Source of the DNA: an uncultured Collinsella sp.
Lineage (GTDB): Bacteria; Actinomycetota; Coriobacteriia; Coriobacteriales; Coriobacteriaceae
NCBI GenBank assembly: GCA_900756945.1
Contig: CAAELZ010000052.1
Location: forward strand, 1-52,993
Direction of reading: 5' to 3'
Length of the DNA: 52,993 bases
Shown: piece after piece, positions 1 through 7,858 of the stretch
Layout of the letters: every line of letters starts with the position of its first letter
Position numbering within the stretch: the stretch's first letter is position 1
Made by a program: the position numbers and the translations under genes
The notes under the pieces: generated by a model
Told to the model about the DNA's origin: nothing
What the model saw: only the letters and a program-made list of their open reading frames with translations
Database searches by the model: none

Positions 1-529
1 GGGCTGCCTCGTCCAACGCGGCAGCGTCCTCCCAAGCGGCGCCGCCCGCCAGCAGTTCGTTCGCATCGAGGCAGCCCTCGGAAAGACGCTGCCCAAGTTG
101 TGCCAGCAAAACATCGCGGCCGGGATTCTCCAAATCGATTTTGTTGATATAGATGAACGTCGGAATGTCATAGCGCGCAAGCAGGCGCCACAGGGTTTCG
201 GTGTGCCCCTGCACGCCGTCGTTGGCACCTACCACCAAAATCGCGTAGTCGAGCGCACGCAACGTGCGCTCTGCCTCGGCCGAAAAATCCACGTGTCCGG
301 GAGCGTCCACGAGCATGACGCGGGTATCACCGTGGTCGAACACGGCCTGCGACGAGAAAATCGTGATGCCGCGCTCGCGCTCGATGGCGTTGGTATCCAG
401 GTGCGAGTCGCCATCGTCCACGCGGCCGCGCTTGCGAATGCGACCCGCGCAGAACAGCATGGCCTCGGCCAGTGTGGTCTTGCCGGCATCGACATGCGCC
501 AAGATTCCAACGACCGCTTGCTTCGACAT
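1..529 (-). CDS. TetM/EF-G-like translation-factor GTPase, 3' end outside window
   Basis: The first 176 codons of a GTPase whose reading frame leaves the left edge of the window. The G1 motif AHVDAGKTT lies at residues 11-19, the switch segment RGIT at 53-56, G3 DAPGH at 75-79 and G4 NKID at 129-132. The order and spacing match elongation factor G and the TetM/TetO ribosomal-protection group, which bind the ribosomal A-site region and hydrolyse GTP. G3 reads DAPGH, not the usual DTPGH. The start ATG at 527-529 is preceded by GGAG on the minus strand. The codon use looks chromosomal and no mobile genes lie nearby, so I read it as a resident paralogue and not an acquired tetracycline-resistance gene; resistance cannot be judged from this fragment. 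Confidence 0.85.
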   Translation of the reverse strand, partial: MSKQAVVGILAHVDAGKTTLAEAMLFCAGRIRKRGRVDDGDSHLDTNAIERERGITIFSSQAVFDHGDTRVMLVDAPGHVDFSAEAERTLRALDYAILVVGANDGVQGHTETLWRLLARYDIPTFIYINKIDLENPGRDVLLAQLGQRLSEGCLDANELLAGGAAWEDAAALDEAA

Positions 530-589
530 GGCTCTCCTCTTATTGCAAGCCCGTCGCACTCGGCAACGGGCATCCTCGTTCCACACTGG

Positions 590-618
590 ATGATACAATT
601 TACGGGCCGGCGGGCGAA
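590..618 (-). promoter_or_regulatory. Putative sigma-70-type promoter of the GTPase gene
   Basis: On the minus strand TTCGCC (613-618) and TATCAT (590-595) are separated by exactly 17 bases and point at the GTPase start about 60 bases downstream. The match to TTGACA/TATAAT is moderate. Confidence 0.4.
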
Positions 619-773
619 GCGGGCCCTATCCCCCGACCAAGCTCATCGCCCTGCGTTGCCGCGCGGCGATTTTCGTAGGTTCGCGCCTTACGAAAGCCGG
701 CACCTCCCCTTTTGTCTGCCCGGTCTCATCTGAGGCGGTAACAATGCGAGTCCCACAACGACGCGTTTTACCA

Positions 774-799
774 AAAATGGCCCCACGCGGGGCCATTTT
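774..799 (-). terminator. Rho-independent terminator of the GNAT gene
   Basis: AAAATGGCCCC / GGGGCCATTTT form a perfect 11-bp stem around a 4-base loop. On the minus strand the stem ends in a run of T, 35 bases beyond the acetyltransferase stop. Confidence 0.8.
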
Positions 800-833
800 C
801 ATTTCGATGAAACGCTGGTATGTGACTCGGCCC

Positions 834-1325
834 TTATGCCTCGCGCAGCCAGTCGAACGCAACGCGCGGCGTGCCGTCGGACACATACACGACGCCGGCG
901 CGCTCGAACCCTGCCTTGAGGCTCGCACCCTGCATGGGCAGGTTGTCCGCGTGCGTATCGATACGCAGGTGGTCGGCACGCTCCTTGGCAAAGGCAAACA
1001 TCGCGGCCGCGATACCGTGCACGGTGCCGTCGGACGCCACGCGGTGCAGCACGGCGTACGGAGTGTCGCTGCGCCACTGACCGTCCTCGATGACGTCATA
1101 GCACTCGTCCGGGCCCGGCAAAAAGGCAAACGTCGCCACCACGCGACCGTCGACTTCGCACACATAGCTGCCACCGGCGGCGATATCGGCAGCCAGCTGC
1201 TCGGCCGAAGGCGTGCCCTCGGGCCACTGCGTGGCGTTGCCATGCGCGCGCATAAAGGCGCGGGCGGCATCATAGATAGCCATGACGGCGGGAATGTCGG
1301 TCTCGAGGGTTTTTCTGATCATCAC
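834..1325 (-). CDS. GNAT family N-acetyltransferase
   Basis: A 163-residue single-domain GNAT protein, a normal length for the family. It starts MIRKTLETDIPAVMAIYD, the usual first strand and helix. The central strands (VCEVDGRVVATFAFLPG) and the late RIDTHADNLPMQGASLKAGF segment, corresponding to acetyl-CoA-binding motif A/B with its N-x-x-M-Q-x-x-x-K-x-G-F pattern, are all present. It would transfer an acetyl group from acetyl-CoA to an unknown amine. It is monocistronic, ends in a clear terminator and is divergent from the small zinc-finger gene. The two leading Met codons (1323-1325, 1320-1322) make the exact start ambiguous by one residue. Confidence 0.85.
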   Translation of the reverse strand: MMIRKTLETDIPAVMAIYDAARAFMRAHGNATQWPEGTPSAEQLAADIAAGGSYVCEVDGRVVATFAFLPGPDECYDVIEDGQWRSDTPYAVLHRVASDGTVHGIAAAMFAFAKERADHLRIDTHADNLPMQGASLKAGFERAGVVYVSDGTPRVAFDWLREA

Positions 1326-1398
1326 GCGGCGACCTCACGTTTATTGGTATCACTTTGATTGAGCAATGATACCAGCGTTTGGAAAGGGCAAGGAGCGG

Positions 1399-1695
1399 AT
1401 GGGAAGCAAAAAGCGAGCCGCCTGGTCAAAGGCCAAAAGCGAGTTTTTGGGCGCTGCCACCGGCGGCGATATGAGCGACCTGTTTGCGCGCGAGGACGAG
1501 CGCCGCGATGCCCTGGACGCCGAGCGCGATGAGGCTTGGCGCTACAAATCGTGCGAGCGCAAAAACCGCTACGACACACGCGCCGAGGCCGAGGCCGTTA
1601 TGGCCGACTGCGAAAACCGTGGACGGCGTGGTTTGGCCTGCTACAAATGCGAATACTGCGGCGGGTGGCATCTGACGTCGCATCCTTGGAAATAG
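1399..1695 (+). CDS. Small CxxC/zinc-ribbon-like protein
   Basis: A 98-residue charged protein whose C-terminal part reads YKCEYCGGWHLT, a Cys-x2-Cys plus His arrangement preceded by a basic helix with ERKNRYDTRAEAEAVMADC. Similar short basic proteins with a terminal CxxCGGWH(L/F)T motif are common in actinobacteria and phages; their role is unknown, and nucleic-acid or zinc binding is only inferred. An upstream in-frame ATG at 1366 would add 11 residues, but it lies inside a plausible -10 box (CAATGATAC), while ATG 1399 follows AAGGAG, although with only a 3-base gap. Start uncertain. Confidence 0.6.
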   Translation: MGSKKRAAWSKAKSEFLGAATGGDMSDLFAREDERRDALDAERDEAWRYKSCERKNRYDTRAEAEAVMADCENRGRRGLACYKCEYCGGWHLTSHPWK

Positions 1696-1762
1696 GCTCC
1701 GCAACGGAGCGGCGCTCACGCAGCGGCACGGCACCGACACATCGCCGGCCATCACGCGCAGG

Positions 1763-2467
1763 CTACGGGCGCGGCGGCACCAAAACATCGTAGCGGACGG
1801 CCTTGCCCGCAAGCTGATAGCTCGGCTTAACGCCGGCAAGCAATGGGCCCTTCACCGGCCGTTTGATAACGACCTTGCGCGGCCGCACTGCAAGCGCAGT
1901 TTTAACCAGCGTCTCCTCATCGGCACACGGCTGTTCCAGATGGTGCAAGAGCTGGAACTTCTTTTTGACCGCCGCGCTCTTGGTGCGCTCAGGAAACATG
2001 GGGTCCAGATACACCACGTCGGGAGCCGCGAGCTCATCGCGCTCGACCAGCTCAGCCGTATGGCGAAGGCCGGCAATGCTGTCCTCGCCCGCATGTAAGT
2101 GCATGCGCGCCACGGCGGCCGCAAGCGCCGAATCATCTGCCGCGCGATCCAGGGCATCCTGGAGCAGCGCCGCGATCACGCAATCCTGCTCATACAGATC
2201 GACGGTAAAGCCCGCTGCCGCCAGCAGCAGCGAATCCTCGCCAAAGCCTGCCGTGGCGTCAATCGCCCATGGTTGTTCGATGCCTTTTGTGCGCGCAGCC
2301 TTTACCAACAGCTCTTGCTGCAGACGACCCTGCTTGAGCCGTGGAAGCATGCGGCCAAAATCGGCACGCAACTCCATCGTGCCGTCGGTGAGCGTAAGGC
2401 CCTCGGACGTCCGCACGAGCTCGAGCCCAGCAGCCCGAGCAACAGAAAAGGGATCGACGACGCCCAT
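1763..2467 (-). CDS. rsmJ: RsmJ-like 16S rRNA (guanine-N2) methyltransferase
   Basis: A 234-residue class I SAM-dependent methyltransferase. The SAM motif I region reads WAIDATAGFGEDSLLLA and the catalytic-loop region VYLDPMFPERTKSAAVKKK matches the D-P-M-F-P signature of RsmJ (YhiQ), which methylates N2 of G1516 in E. coli 16S rRNA. A late basic stretch (RKVVIKRPVKGPLL) is also typical. The ATG at 2465-2467 is preceded by AAGGAG at a good distance; a GTG two codons earlier lies too close to that site. RsmJ is best known from Gammaproteobacteria, so the exact target base in this lineage is inferred. Confidence 0.75.
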   Translation of the reverse strand: MGVVDPFSVARAAGLELVRTSEGLTLTDGTMELRADFGRMLPRLKQGRLQQELLVKAARTKGIEQPWAIDATAGFGEDSLLLAAAGFTVDLYEQDCVIAALLQDALDRAADDSALAAAVARMHLHAGEDSIAGLRHTAELVERDELAAPDVVYLDPMFPERTKSAAVKKKFQLLHHLEQPCADEETLVKTALAVRPRKVVIKRPVKGPLLAGVKPSYQLAGKAVRYDVLVPPRP

Positions 2468-2530
2468 GGACACTCCTTAGCAAACAAAACGAATACATGG
2501 GCGCCATTCATGTCGGCACCCAACCGTCCG

Positions 2531-2674
2531 TTATTGTCCCACATGCGACATGGTCCACAGCATCCCAATGCAAAGCACCGCCATCAATACCGTGCACACG
2601 GCAGCGATCACAGAATCACTCATGCGCCTTCCCAGCGACCGCGGCTCATCCACTTGCTTGACTCCGTACATCAT
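2531..2674 (-). CDS. 47-residue single-pass membrane micro-protein
   Basis: An unannotated-size gene with a strong ribosome binding site GGAGGAG just before tandem ATG codons (2669-2674). The product begins MMYGVKQVDEPRSLGRRMSD, a polar cytoplasmic head with two arginines, followed by a clean hydrophobic segment of about 21 residues (VIAAVCTVLMAVLCIGMLWTM) and a short tail. It lies between the methyltransferase gene and a divergent membrane protein, reading the same way as rsmJ and about 60 bases upstream of it, so co-transcription is possible. I recognise no family. Topology (N-in) is inferred from the positive-inside rule. Confidence 0.55.
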   Translation of the reverse strand: MMYGVKQVDEPRSLGRRMSDSVIAAVCTVLMAVLCIGMLWTMSHVGQ

Positions 2675-2901
2675 GGCTCCTCCTTCGGTCCAGCTCTTAC
2701 CATGGCCTCATCATCGCAGCGCCGCGCATGCGCTGCCATCGATTTGACTTACGTCCAGCTTTCCTTTTTGAAAGGTTGAACCGTGCAGGCAAGAGACGCT
2801 TTCAGGCGCATGCATCGCCGCGTTGAACTACAATGTGCTTCACCATATGTGCAGCACATAGGGTGCGCCAGGTTGGCGTACTCGTATCGAAAGGACCAGC
2901 C

Positions 2902-3303
2902 ATGAGCTTCACTCGCAAGACACTCAAAATCCTTGCCCTGATTTATTTTGTTCTGGGCATCGCCAGTCTCGTCATAGGAATCGCCGGCATCGCGACCGGC
3001 AAGTTCGAGTCCACCTACGGATCGAACGCCATGCTCGCCGCGGCCGTGATTATCGCCAAGGGCCTCATCGATCTTGCCGCGGGCGTTGCGGGCATCAAGG
3101 GTGCCAACAAGCCTTCGCAGGTTGACGGCGCGTTTAAGCTCGGTATCGTTGCTGCAGTCGCCACGCTTGCCCAGGCGGTGCTCACGCTTCCCGCGTTTGG
3201 CGGCGACGCCATCAACTTTGGCGCCTTTGTCATCGTGGTGTACGACCTGTTCTTTGTTCAGCAGGCGCACGCCGTCAAGGCCGAGAACAAGGACCGCCTG
3301 TAA
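2902..3303 (+). CDS. Small four-helix integral membrane protein
   Basis: A 133-residue protein with four predicted membrane helices: about 8-30 (LKILALIYFVLGIASLVIG), 41-63, 79-97 and 105-122. The ends are short and basic (MSFTRKTLK...; KAENKDRL). Start ATG 2902 is preceded by GAAAGG; an upstream in-frame GTG/ATG extension lacks such a site. No catalytic residue or family signature is visible, so the function is unknown. It resembles small DUF-type membrane proteins common in actinobacteria. Confidence 0.7.
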   Translation: MSFTRKTLKILALIYFVLGIASLVIGIAGIATGKFESTYGSNAMLAAAVIIAKGLIDLAAGVAGIKGANKPSQVDGAFKLGIVAAVATLAQAVLTLPAFGGDAINFGAFVIVVYDLFFVQQAHAVKAENKDRL

Positions 3304-3341
3304 GCGCTCGCTTCTCATAGCCTCTGCAGCCAAGCAACTAA

Positions 3342-3377
3342 AAAGGGCCGATCGCACATCTCCGCGGTCGGCCCTTT
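3342..3377. terminator. Bidirectional terminator between convergent genes
   Basis: AAAGGGCCGA (3342-3351) and TCGGCCCTTT (3368-3377) form a 10-bp stem between the convergent membrane-protein and rlmA-like genes. T runs flank it on the minus strand (TTTTTAG). Confidence 0.75.
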
Positions 3378-3397
3378 GCATTTGCCCAGATAAAACC

Positions 3398-3427
3398 TGC
3401 CAAAATAAACCTGTCCCTTTTTGGTAG
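3398..3427. repeat. Imperfect GGGACAGG-type palindrome
   Basis: TGCCAAAA...TTTTTGGTA flank a CCTGTCCC core directly before the rlmA-like stop codon. It is a degenerate member of the dispersed palindromes described elsewhere in the window. Confidence 0.4.
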
Positions 3428-3428
3428 A

Positions 3429-4241
3429 TTAGTGGCGGTACTCGGCGATGATGAAGTCGATATCGGTTTGAAGGGTGTCCAGGTTTGCCAGGCGCTCTTT
3501 GTCGGCGGGGCGCGTACGGTAGTAGTACGGCGTCATCTGGAACACCGCCTCGATGTCAGCCTGGGTCTGGAGCGTAATGTTCGCAGACACCCGCTGCGTT
3601 CCCACCAACTCGAGCTCGGTCGTCTTCGGCAGCTTCTCGTCGTTAAGGTACGGCGTGTCGTAGAGCACCTCCTTGAGCCCAAACAGATGACGGGCACCCG
3701 GCACCACGGTGTAGAGCGAGCCCTCGGGCGCCAGCACGCGGGCAAACTCGCGCTCGTTAAAGGGAGCGAAGAGCTCGGTCACCATATCGAAGGCGCCATC
3801 GGCCACGGGGATGTCCTTCATATTGGCCACAAAGTAGGTCGCATCGCCGCGCTTGGCGGCCAGGCGCACCATCTCCTTGCCCAGGTCGAAACCGTAAGCA
3901 TCCACGTCCGGCACCGCACCCATGGCGCTAGTGTAGTAGCCCTCGCCGCAGCAAATATCGAGCAAGGTCATGGGGACGCCTGCAGACGCCGCGCGCCCAG
4001 ACACCTGCTTGCGCACCAGCTCGACCATCGCATCGCGCAACGGCGCATAGTAACCGCGGTTCAGAAAGTCGCGACGACTACGCGCCTGCGACTTGGGATC
4101 GCCCATGGAGTCGCCGCTCTTGGACGAGCGCAGTAGATACAGATAGCCCTCGCGCGCACGATCAAACCGGTGTCCGCCCGCGCACACAGCACCGCGCTCA
4201 TCGTCCACCAACGGCTCATGGCAAACGGGACACAACAACAT
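3429..4241 (-). CDS. rlmA: RlmA-like 23S rRNA (guanine-N1) methyltransferase
   Basis: A 270-residue protein with the N-terminal zinc site of the RlmA family (Cys4, Cys7, Cys20, His24, then FDRAREGYLYLL) and a Rossmann SAM domain (TLLDICCGEGYYTSAM). RlmA(I) methylates N1 of G745 and RlmA(II) G748 in helix 35 of 23S rRNA; the latter affects macrolide/tylosin susceptibility. The middle segment GDPKSQARSRRDFLNRGYYAPL matches the family linker. Which of the two guanines is the target cannot be told from sequence. ATG 4241 has AAGGAG five bases upstream. Monocistronic. Confidence 0.8.
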   Translation of the reverse strand: MLLCPVCHEPLVDDERGAVCAGGHRFDRAREGYLYLLRSSKSGDSMGDPKSQARSRRDFLNRGYYAPLRDAMVELVRKQVSGRAASAGVPMTLLDICCGEGYYTSAMGAVPDVDAYGFDLGKEMVRLAAKRGDATYFVANMKDIPVADGAFDMVTELFAPFNEREFARVLAPEGSLYTVVPGARHLFGLKEVLYDTPYLNDEKLPKTTELELVGTQRVSANITLQTQADIEAVFQMTPYYYRTRPADKERLANLDTLQTDIDFIIAEYRH

Positions 4242-4319
4242 GGCAACTCCTTAGCGCGAACAACACAACGCCCACCATTGTCGCACGCCTTCCCCATCTA
4301 GTCATAGAAGAGACAAGGA

Positions 4320-4372
4320 GTGTCCCCCAGCTGCCGGCAGAAAAGGAATGTCCCTAAGTGCCGACTAGTCGA
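4320..4372. repeat. Palindromic intergenic repeat (GTCCC/GCCGGCAG type)
   Basis: The stretch has GTCCCCCAGCTGCCGGCAG followed by AAAAGGAATGTCCCTAAGTGCCG, a decayed copy of the 60-bp palindrome at 17528-17587. Confidence 0.4.
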
Positions 4373-4432
4373 TTAGGAGTATCATCGTCTGCGCAAATAA
4401 GCACGAAAGAGCATATTAGAGATTGAGAGCGT

Positions 4433-5815
4433 ATGGCAGACACCGCATCTAAGCACATTGACATGACCACCGGCTCGCTATGGCGCAATATTCCCCTGTT
4501 CGCCTTCCCCGTGGCCGCCACGAGCATCTTGGAGCAGCTGTCGAACCTCATCGCCACGGTCATCATCGGTAACTTCTCGGGCGACCAGGGAACCCTCGCC
4601 ATGGCGGCGGTCGGCTCCAATGTTCCGCTTACCAGTCTTATGCTCAACCTTTTTATTGGCATGTCGCTTGGCTCCAACGTGGTCATCGCCAACGCTATCG
4701 GCCGCAACGATCAGAACATGGTCAAACGCGCCGTCCATACCTCGATTTTAATGGCACTCGTGGGCTTTGCCGTCATCGCACTGGGCGAGATCTTTGCCGA
4801 GCCCATGCTCGCTGCGCTCAACGTGCCTGCCGAGACCATGCCGCTCGCTTCGCTCTACCTGCGCGTCTTTTTGCTCAGCATGCCCTCGATCTTGCTCTAC
4901 AACTTTGAGGCCGCGATCTTCCGCTCCGTCGGCATCACCCGCATGCCGCTGCAGGCGCTTGCCGTGTCCACCGTCCTCAACATTGGCCTGGACCTCATCT
5001 TTGTCCCCGTACTCCACTGGGGCGTCGCGGGCGTCGCCATCGCCACCGCCATCGCCTACACCGTCAGCGCCGCAACCCTCTTTGTCCGTCTGCTCAAGAC
5101 CGACTCCGTCGTCCGCGTCACCCCACGCGACCTTGCCATCGACCTCGTCGCCCTCAGGCGCATCGTCAAGATCGGCCTGCCCGCCGGCATCCAGAGCGCC
5201 GTCTTTGCCGTCGCCAACATCATCATCCAGTCCGCCATCAACAGCTTGGGCACCGAGGTCATGGCGGCATCCAGCGCTGCCATGAGCCTGGAGTACGTGT
5301 GCTACAACCTGCTCAACAGCTTTAGCCAGGCCTGCACCACCTTTGTGGGACAAAACCACGGTGCCCGCCAAATCGACCGCTGCACCAAGACGCTCAAGGT
5401 CTGCCTGGTCGAAGGCGGTATCGTCGCGCTCACCACCATCGTCATCATCGTAGGCTTGGGGCGCGAGATCCTATCGCTCTTTAACAGCGACCCCAACATC
5501 GTCTCGATCGGCTACATCCGCGTGTGTTCGATCTTCCCTGCCTACGCCTTTAGCATGTTCTACGAAAACATGTCCGGCTACCTGCGCGGCTTTGGCATCT
5601 CGCTCATGCCCGCCCTCATCACCATGATCTGCGTCTGCGGTATTCGCTTCTATTGGGTATTCTGCGTGTTCCCGCACTTCCGCACCTTTGCGAACATCAT
5701 GATGGTCTACCCCATCAGCCTGGGCACCACGGCGTTCTTTATGGTCGTGGCGGTACTACTCTGCCACCCGGCACGCACCTATCGCGCCGCCCAAGCCAAA
5801 GCGACAGCCCGCTAA
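4433..5815 (+). CDS. MATE family efflux transporter
   Basis: A 460-residue membrane protein with twelve hydrophobic segments in two six-helix halves, the length and layout of MATE (multidrug and toxin extrusion) antiporters that export cationic compounds with Na+ or H+ uptake. The N-terminal signature is visible: MTTGSLWRNIPLFAFPVAAT, then LEQLSNLIATVIIGNFSG and a second-helix segment with LGSNVVIANAIGR. The start ATG follows GAGAG. It is flanked by the convergent LysR gene and stands alone. The substrate is unknown. Confidence 0.85.
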   Translation: MADTASKHIDMTTGSLWRNIPLFAFPVAATSILEQLSNLIATVIIGNFSGDQGTLAMAAVGSNVPLTSLMLNLFIGMSLGSNVVIANAIGRNDQNMVKRAVHTSILMALVGFAVIALGEIFAEPMLAALNVPAETMPLASLYLRVFLLSMPSILLYNFEAAIFRSVGITRMPLQALAVSTVLNIGLDLIFVPVLHWGVAGVAIATAIAYTVSAATLFVRLLKTDSVVRVTPRDLAIDLVALRRIVKIGLPAGIQSAVFAVANIIIQSAINSLGTEVMAASSAAMSLEYVCYNLLNSFSQACTTFVGQNHGARQIDRCTKTLKVCLVEGGIVALTTIVIIVGLGREILSLFNSDPNIVSIGYIRVCSIFPAYAFSMFYENMSGYLRGFGISLMPALITMICVCGIRFYWVFCVFPHFRTFANIMMVYPISLGTTAFFMVVAVLLCHPARTYRAAQAKATAR

Positions 5816-5842
5816 ACACCGCACTCAACGCCATGCCAGTCA

Positions 5843-6709
5843 TTAATTGACAATATGCGAGCTCATATAGTCGATAAAGTGCCTCGTGGCGATAGGCATG
5901 GTGTCCCAGCTGCGCCAGGCTGCCACTACGTCACGCGAGGGAGCATGCACGATGGGACGCACGCGAATATCGGCCCTCATGCCCTCGACGGTACGGCGAT
6001 ACAGCATACTCACGCCTAGGCCCTCCTCCACCATCGCCATGATGGTGTAGTCGTCGGTCACCTCGCTCGTCACGCGCGGCGACAGCCCATGCGCGGCAAA
6101 GGCATCGAGCACCAGACTCTGTTCGCCCTCATCCAGCAGCACAAACGGTTCGGACGCCAGGTCGGCGAGCGTCACCTTTTCCTTTGCCGTCAGCGGATGC
6201 GCGGCCGGCAACAGCGCCACCAGCTCGTCGTGATAGACCACGCGCTTCTGAAGCCCCGTGGTAAATCCGCGTGCCGTAAAGCAAAAGTCAACCACGCCAT
6301 CGTGCACCCACTGGGCGTTGCGCGTGTAATCGCCCTGCTTGAGGGTAAAGCGTACGCCCGGATGCAGGGCCCCAAAGTCGCGGATCACGCGCGGCAACAC
6401 GGTACGGCTCACATTGGTAAACGTCGCAATGCGAATGTCGGCCGATGAAAGCCCCAGCAACTCCTGACGCTTGCCCTCGAGCTCGGCCTCGGCAGTTACA
6501 ATCTGGCGCAGATACGGCAGGTACTGTTTGCCGTCGCGCGTAAGCGACACGCCCTGCTTGCCGCGCTCGATAATCGTGGTGCCCAGCTCGCGCTCGAGCG
6601 CTTTGACGGCCTGGCTTACCGCACTTTGCGTATAGCCCAGCTCGTCGGCCGCGCCCTTCAGGCTGCCGCAATCGACCACCATACATACAATCTGATACCG
6701 CGATGCCAT
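5843..6709 (-). CDS. LysR family transcriptional regulator
   Basis: A 288-residue LysR-type regulator. The winged HTH at about residues 15-60 reads GSLKGAADELGYTQSAVSQAVKALE followed by LGTTIIERGKQGVSLT; a periplasmic-binding-like effector domain fills residues 90-285. Start ATG follows GGAGG. It is divergently transcribed from the DMT transporter gene with a 158-base spacer, the usual LysR arrangement in which the regulator controls its neighbour and itself, so it probably controls that exporter or importer in response to the transported compound. The ligand is not evident. Confidence 0.85.
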   Translation of the reverse strand: MASRYQIVCMVVDCGSLKGAADELGYTQSAVSQAVKALERELGTTIIERGKQGVSLTRDGKQYLPYLRQIVTAEAELEGKRQELLGLSSADIRIATFTNVSRTVLPRVIRDFGALHPGVRFTLKQGDYTRNAQWVHDGVVDFCFTARGFTTGLQKRVVYHDELVALLPAAHPLTAKEKVTLADLASEPFVLLDEGEQSLVLDAFAAHGLSPRVTSEVTDDYTIMAMVEEGLGVSMLYRRTVEGMRADIRVRPIVHAPSRDVVAAWRSWDTMPIATRHFIDYMSSHIVN

Positions 6710-6867
6710 CGTGCCTCCACATCGATGTAGCCGTAAAACGTTTTGCCAGCGCTTTTTCTAGCAACATTAGTATTTCTTAATCATACTGAAGATACATTCG
6801 CTTTACTACATCCACATCTGGGAGCAGAATCCTTTTTGCGAAACCGTTCTGTAACAAAAGGAGTCCC
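6710..6867. promoter_or_regulatory. Divergent LysR/DMT control region
   Basis: The AT-rich part (about 6765-6815) separates the two divergent starts and is where a LysR T-N11-A site and both promoters would be expected. I could not pick a single convincing site. Confidence 0.3.
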
Positions 6868-7770
6868 ATGGATCGCAAAAAAGCAATCGCGCTCTCATTT
6901 TCCGTTCCCGTCGCATGGGGCTTTTCGTACCCCCTCATGAAGATCGGCATGGACAGCATGAACGCCACGAGCATCGTTGCGCTGCGCTGCATCATCGCCT
7001 TTGTGGCCTGCCTGCTGCTCTTCCATAAGCGCGCTTTCCGCATCAATCGCGACCTTATGGTTCGCGCCGCCATCATCGGCGCCATCATGGCAACCGAGCT
7101 CACCTGCATGTGCTTGGGCTCCAGCCTTACTTCCGCCTCCACCGCCGGCTTTTTGCAGAGCCTGACGGTCGTGATCGTGCCGTTTGCCAACGCCGCCCTG
7201 CTGCGTCGCGCCCCCGAGCGCAAGGTGCTCGTCGGCACCGCCATCGTCACCTGCGGTATGCTGCTGCTCTCGGGCGCCGACTTTACCAGCCTGAATCCCG
7301 GCGCGATCATCATGTTGCTCTCAGCCTTTATCTATGCCAGCCACATTATCGTAGCCAAGCGCTTTGTCGAAGAAGTCGACCCACTGGCCTTGGGTGTTTG
7401 GCAGCTGGGCTTTGGCGGCCTGTTCTCGGGCATCGCCGCATTTGCCTTTGGCGGCTTTACGCTTCCCAGCACGCCGAGCGAGGTCGCGGTCGTCGTCGCG
7501 CTCGCACTCATCTGCTCTGCCTACGGCTTTATCACCCAGACGCTCGTGCAGCCCCACGTGCCCGCCGAGACCACCGGCTTTGCCTTCTCGCTCGAGCCGG
7601 TCTGCTCCGCCGTCTTCTCGTTCTTCCTGGTCGGCGAGGTCCTGAGCCCCATCGCCTTCTTTGGCGCCGCCCTCATCCTCACCGGCGTCATGGTGGCAAC
7701 CGTCGAGCTTCCGCGCCTACGCGCGCATGAACAGGCTCGTATGGCAGGAACGCCCGAGCGCGTCTCGTAG
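6868..7770 (+). CDS. DMT superfamily (EamA) transporter
   Basis: A 300-residue protein with ten hydrophobic segments in two EamA repeats (first helix AIALSFSVPVAWGFSYPLMKIG; second repeat starts near residue 150 after ALNPGAIIMLLSAFIYASH). Members move metabolites or amino acids across the inner membrane, in many cases outward. The sequence SLEPVCSAVFSFFLVGEVLSP near residue 240 is a typical helix-9 motif. Start ATG is preceded by AAGGAG. It is divergent from a LysR gene that likely regulates it. Substrate not predictable. Confidence 0.85.
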   Translation: MDRKKAIALSFSVPVAWGFSYPLMKIGMDSMNATSIVALRCIIAFVACLLLFHKRAFRINRDLMVRAAIIGAIMATELTCMCLGSSLTSASTAGFLQSLTVVIVPFANAALLRRAPERKVLVGTAIVTCGMLLLSGADFTSLNPGAIIMLLSAFIYASHIIVAKRFVEEVDPLALGVWQLGFGGLFSGIAAFAFGGFTLPSTPSEVAVVVALALICSAYGFITQTLVQPHVPAETTGFAFSLEPVCSAVFSFFLVGEVLSPIAFFGAALILTGVMVATVELPRLRAHEQARMAGTPERVS

Positions 7771-7858
7771 ACCCCACTCTTCATACAGCCGCGGCATAAA
7801 GGCAACCGGTGCGCCTTTACAATAGATACCAACAGAGTATCTGCCATAAAGGAGCCCC

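Larger units (their letters stand above)
530..833. other. Intergenic stretch without a gene
   Basis: Between the GTPase start and the acetyltransferase stop I see only the promoter at 590-618 and the terminator at 774-799. Open frames here are low-quality shadows without ribosome binding sites. Confidence 0.5.

Noticed and set aside
1..529. Calling the left-edge GTPase an acquired tetracycline-resistance gene (tetM/W/O)
   Set aside because: Codon use fits the chromosome, no mobile genes are nearby, and the visible part differs from Tet proteins at several positions (e.g. DAPGH).
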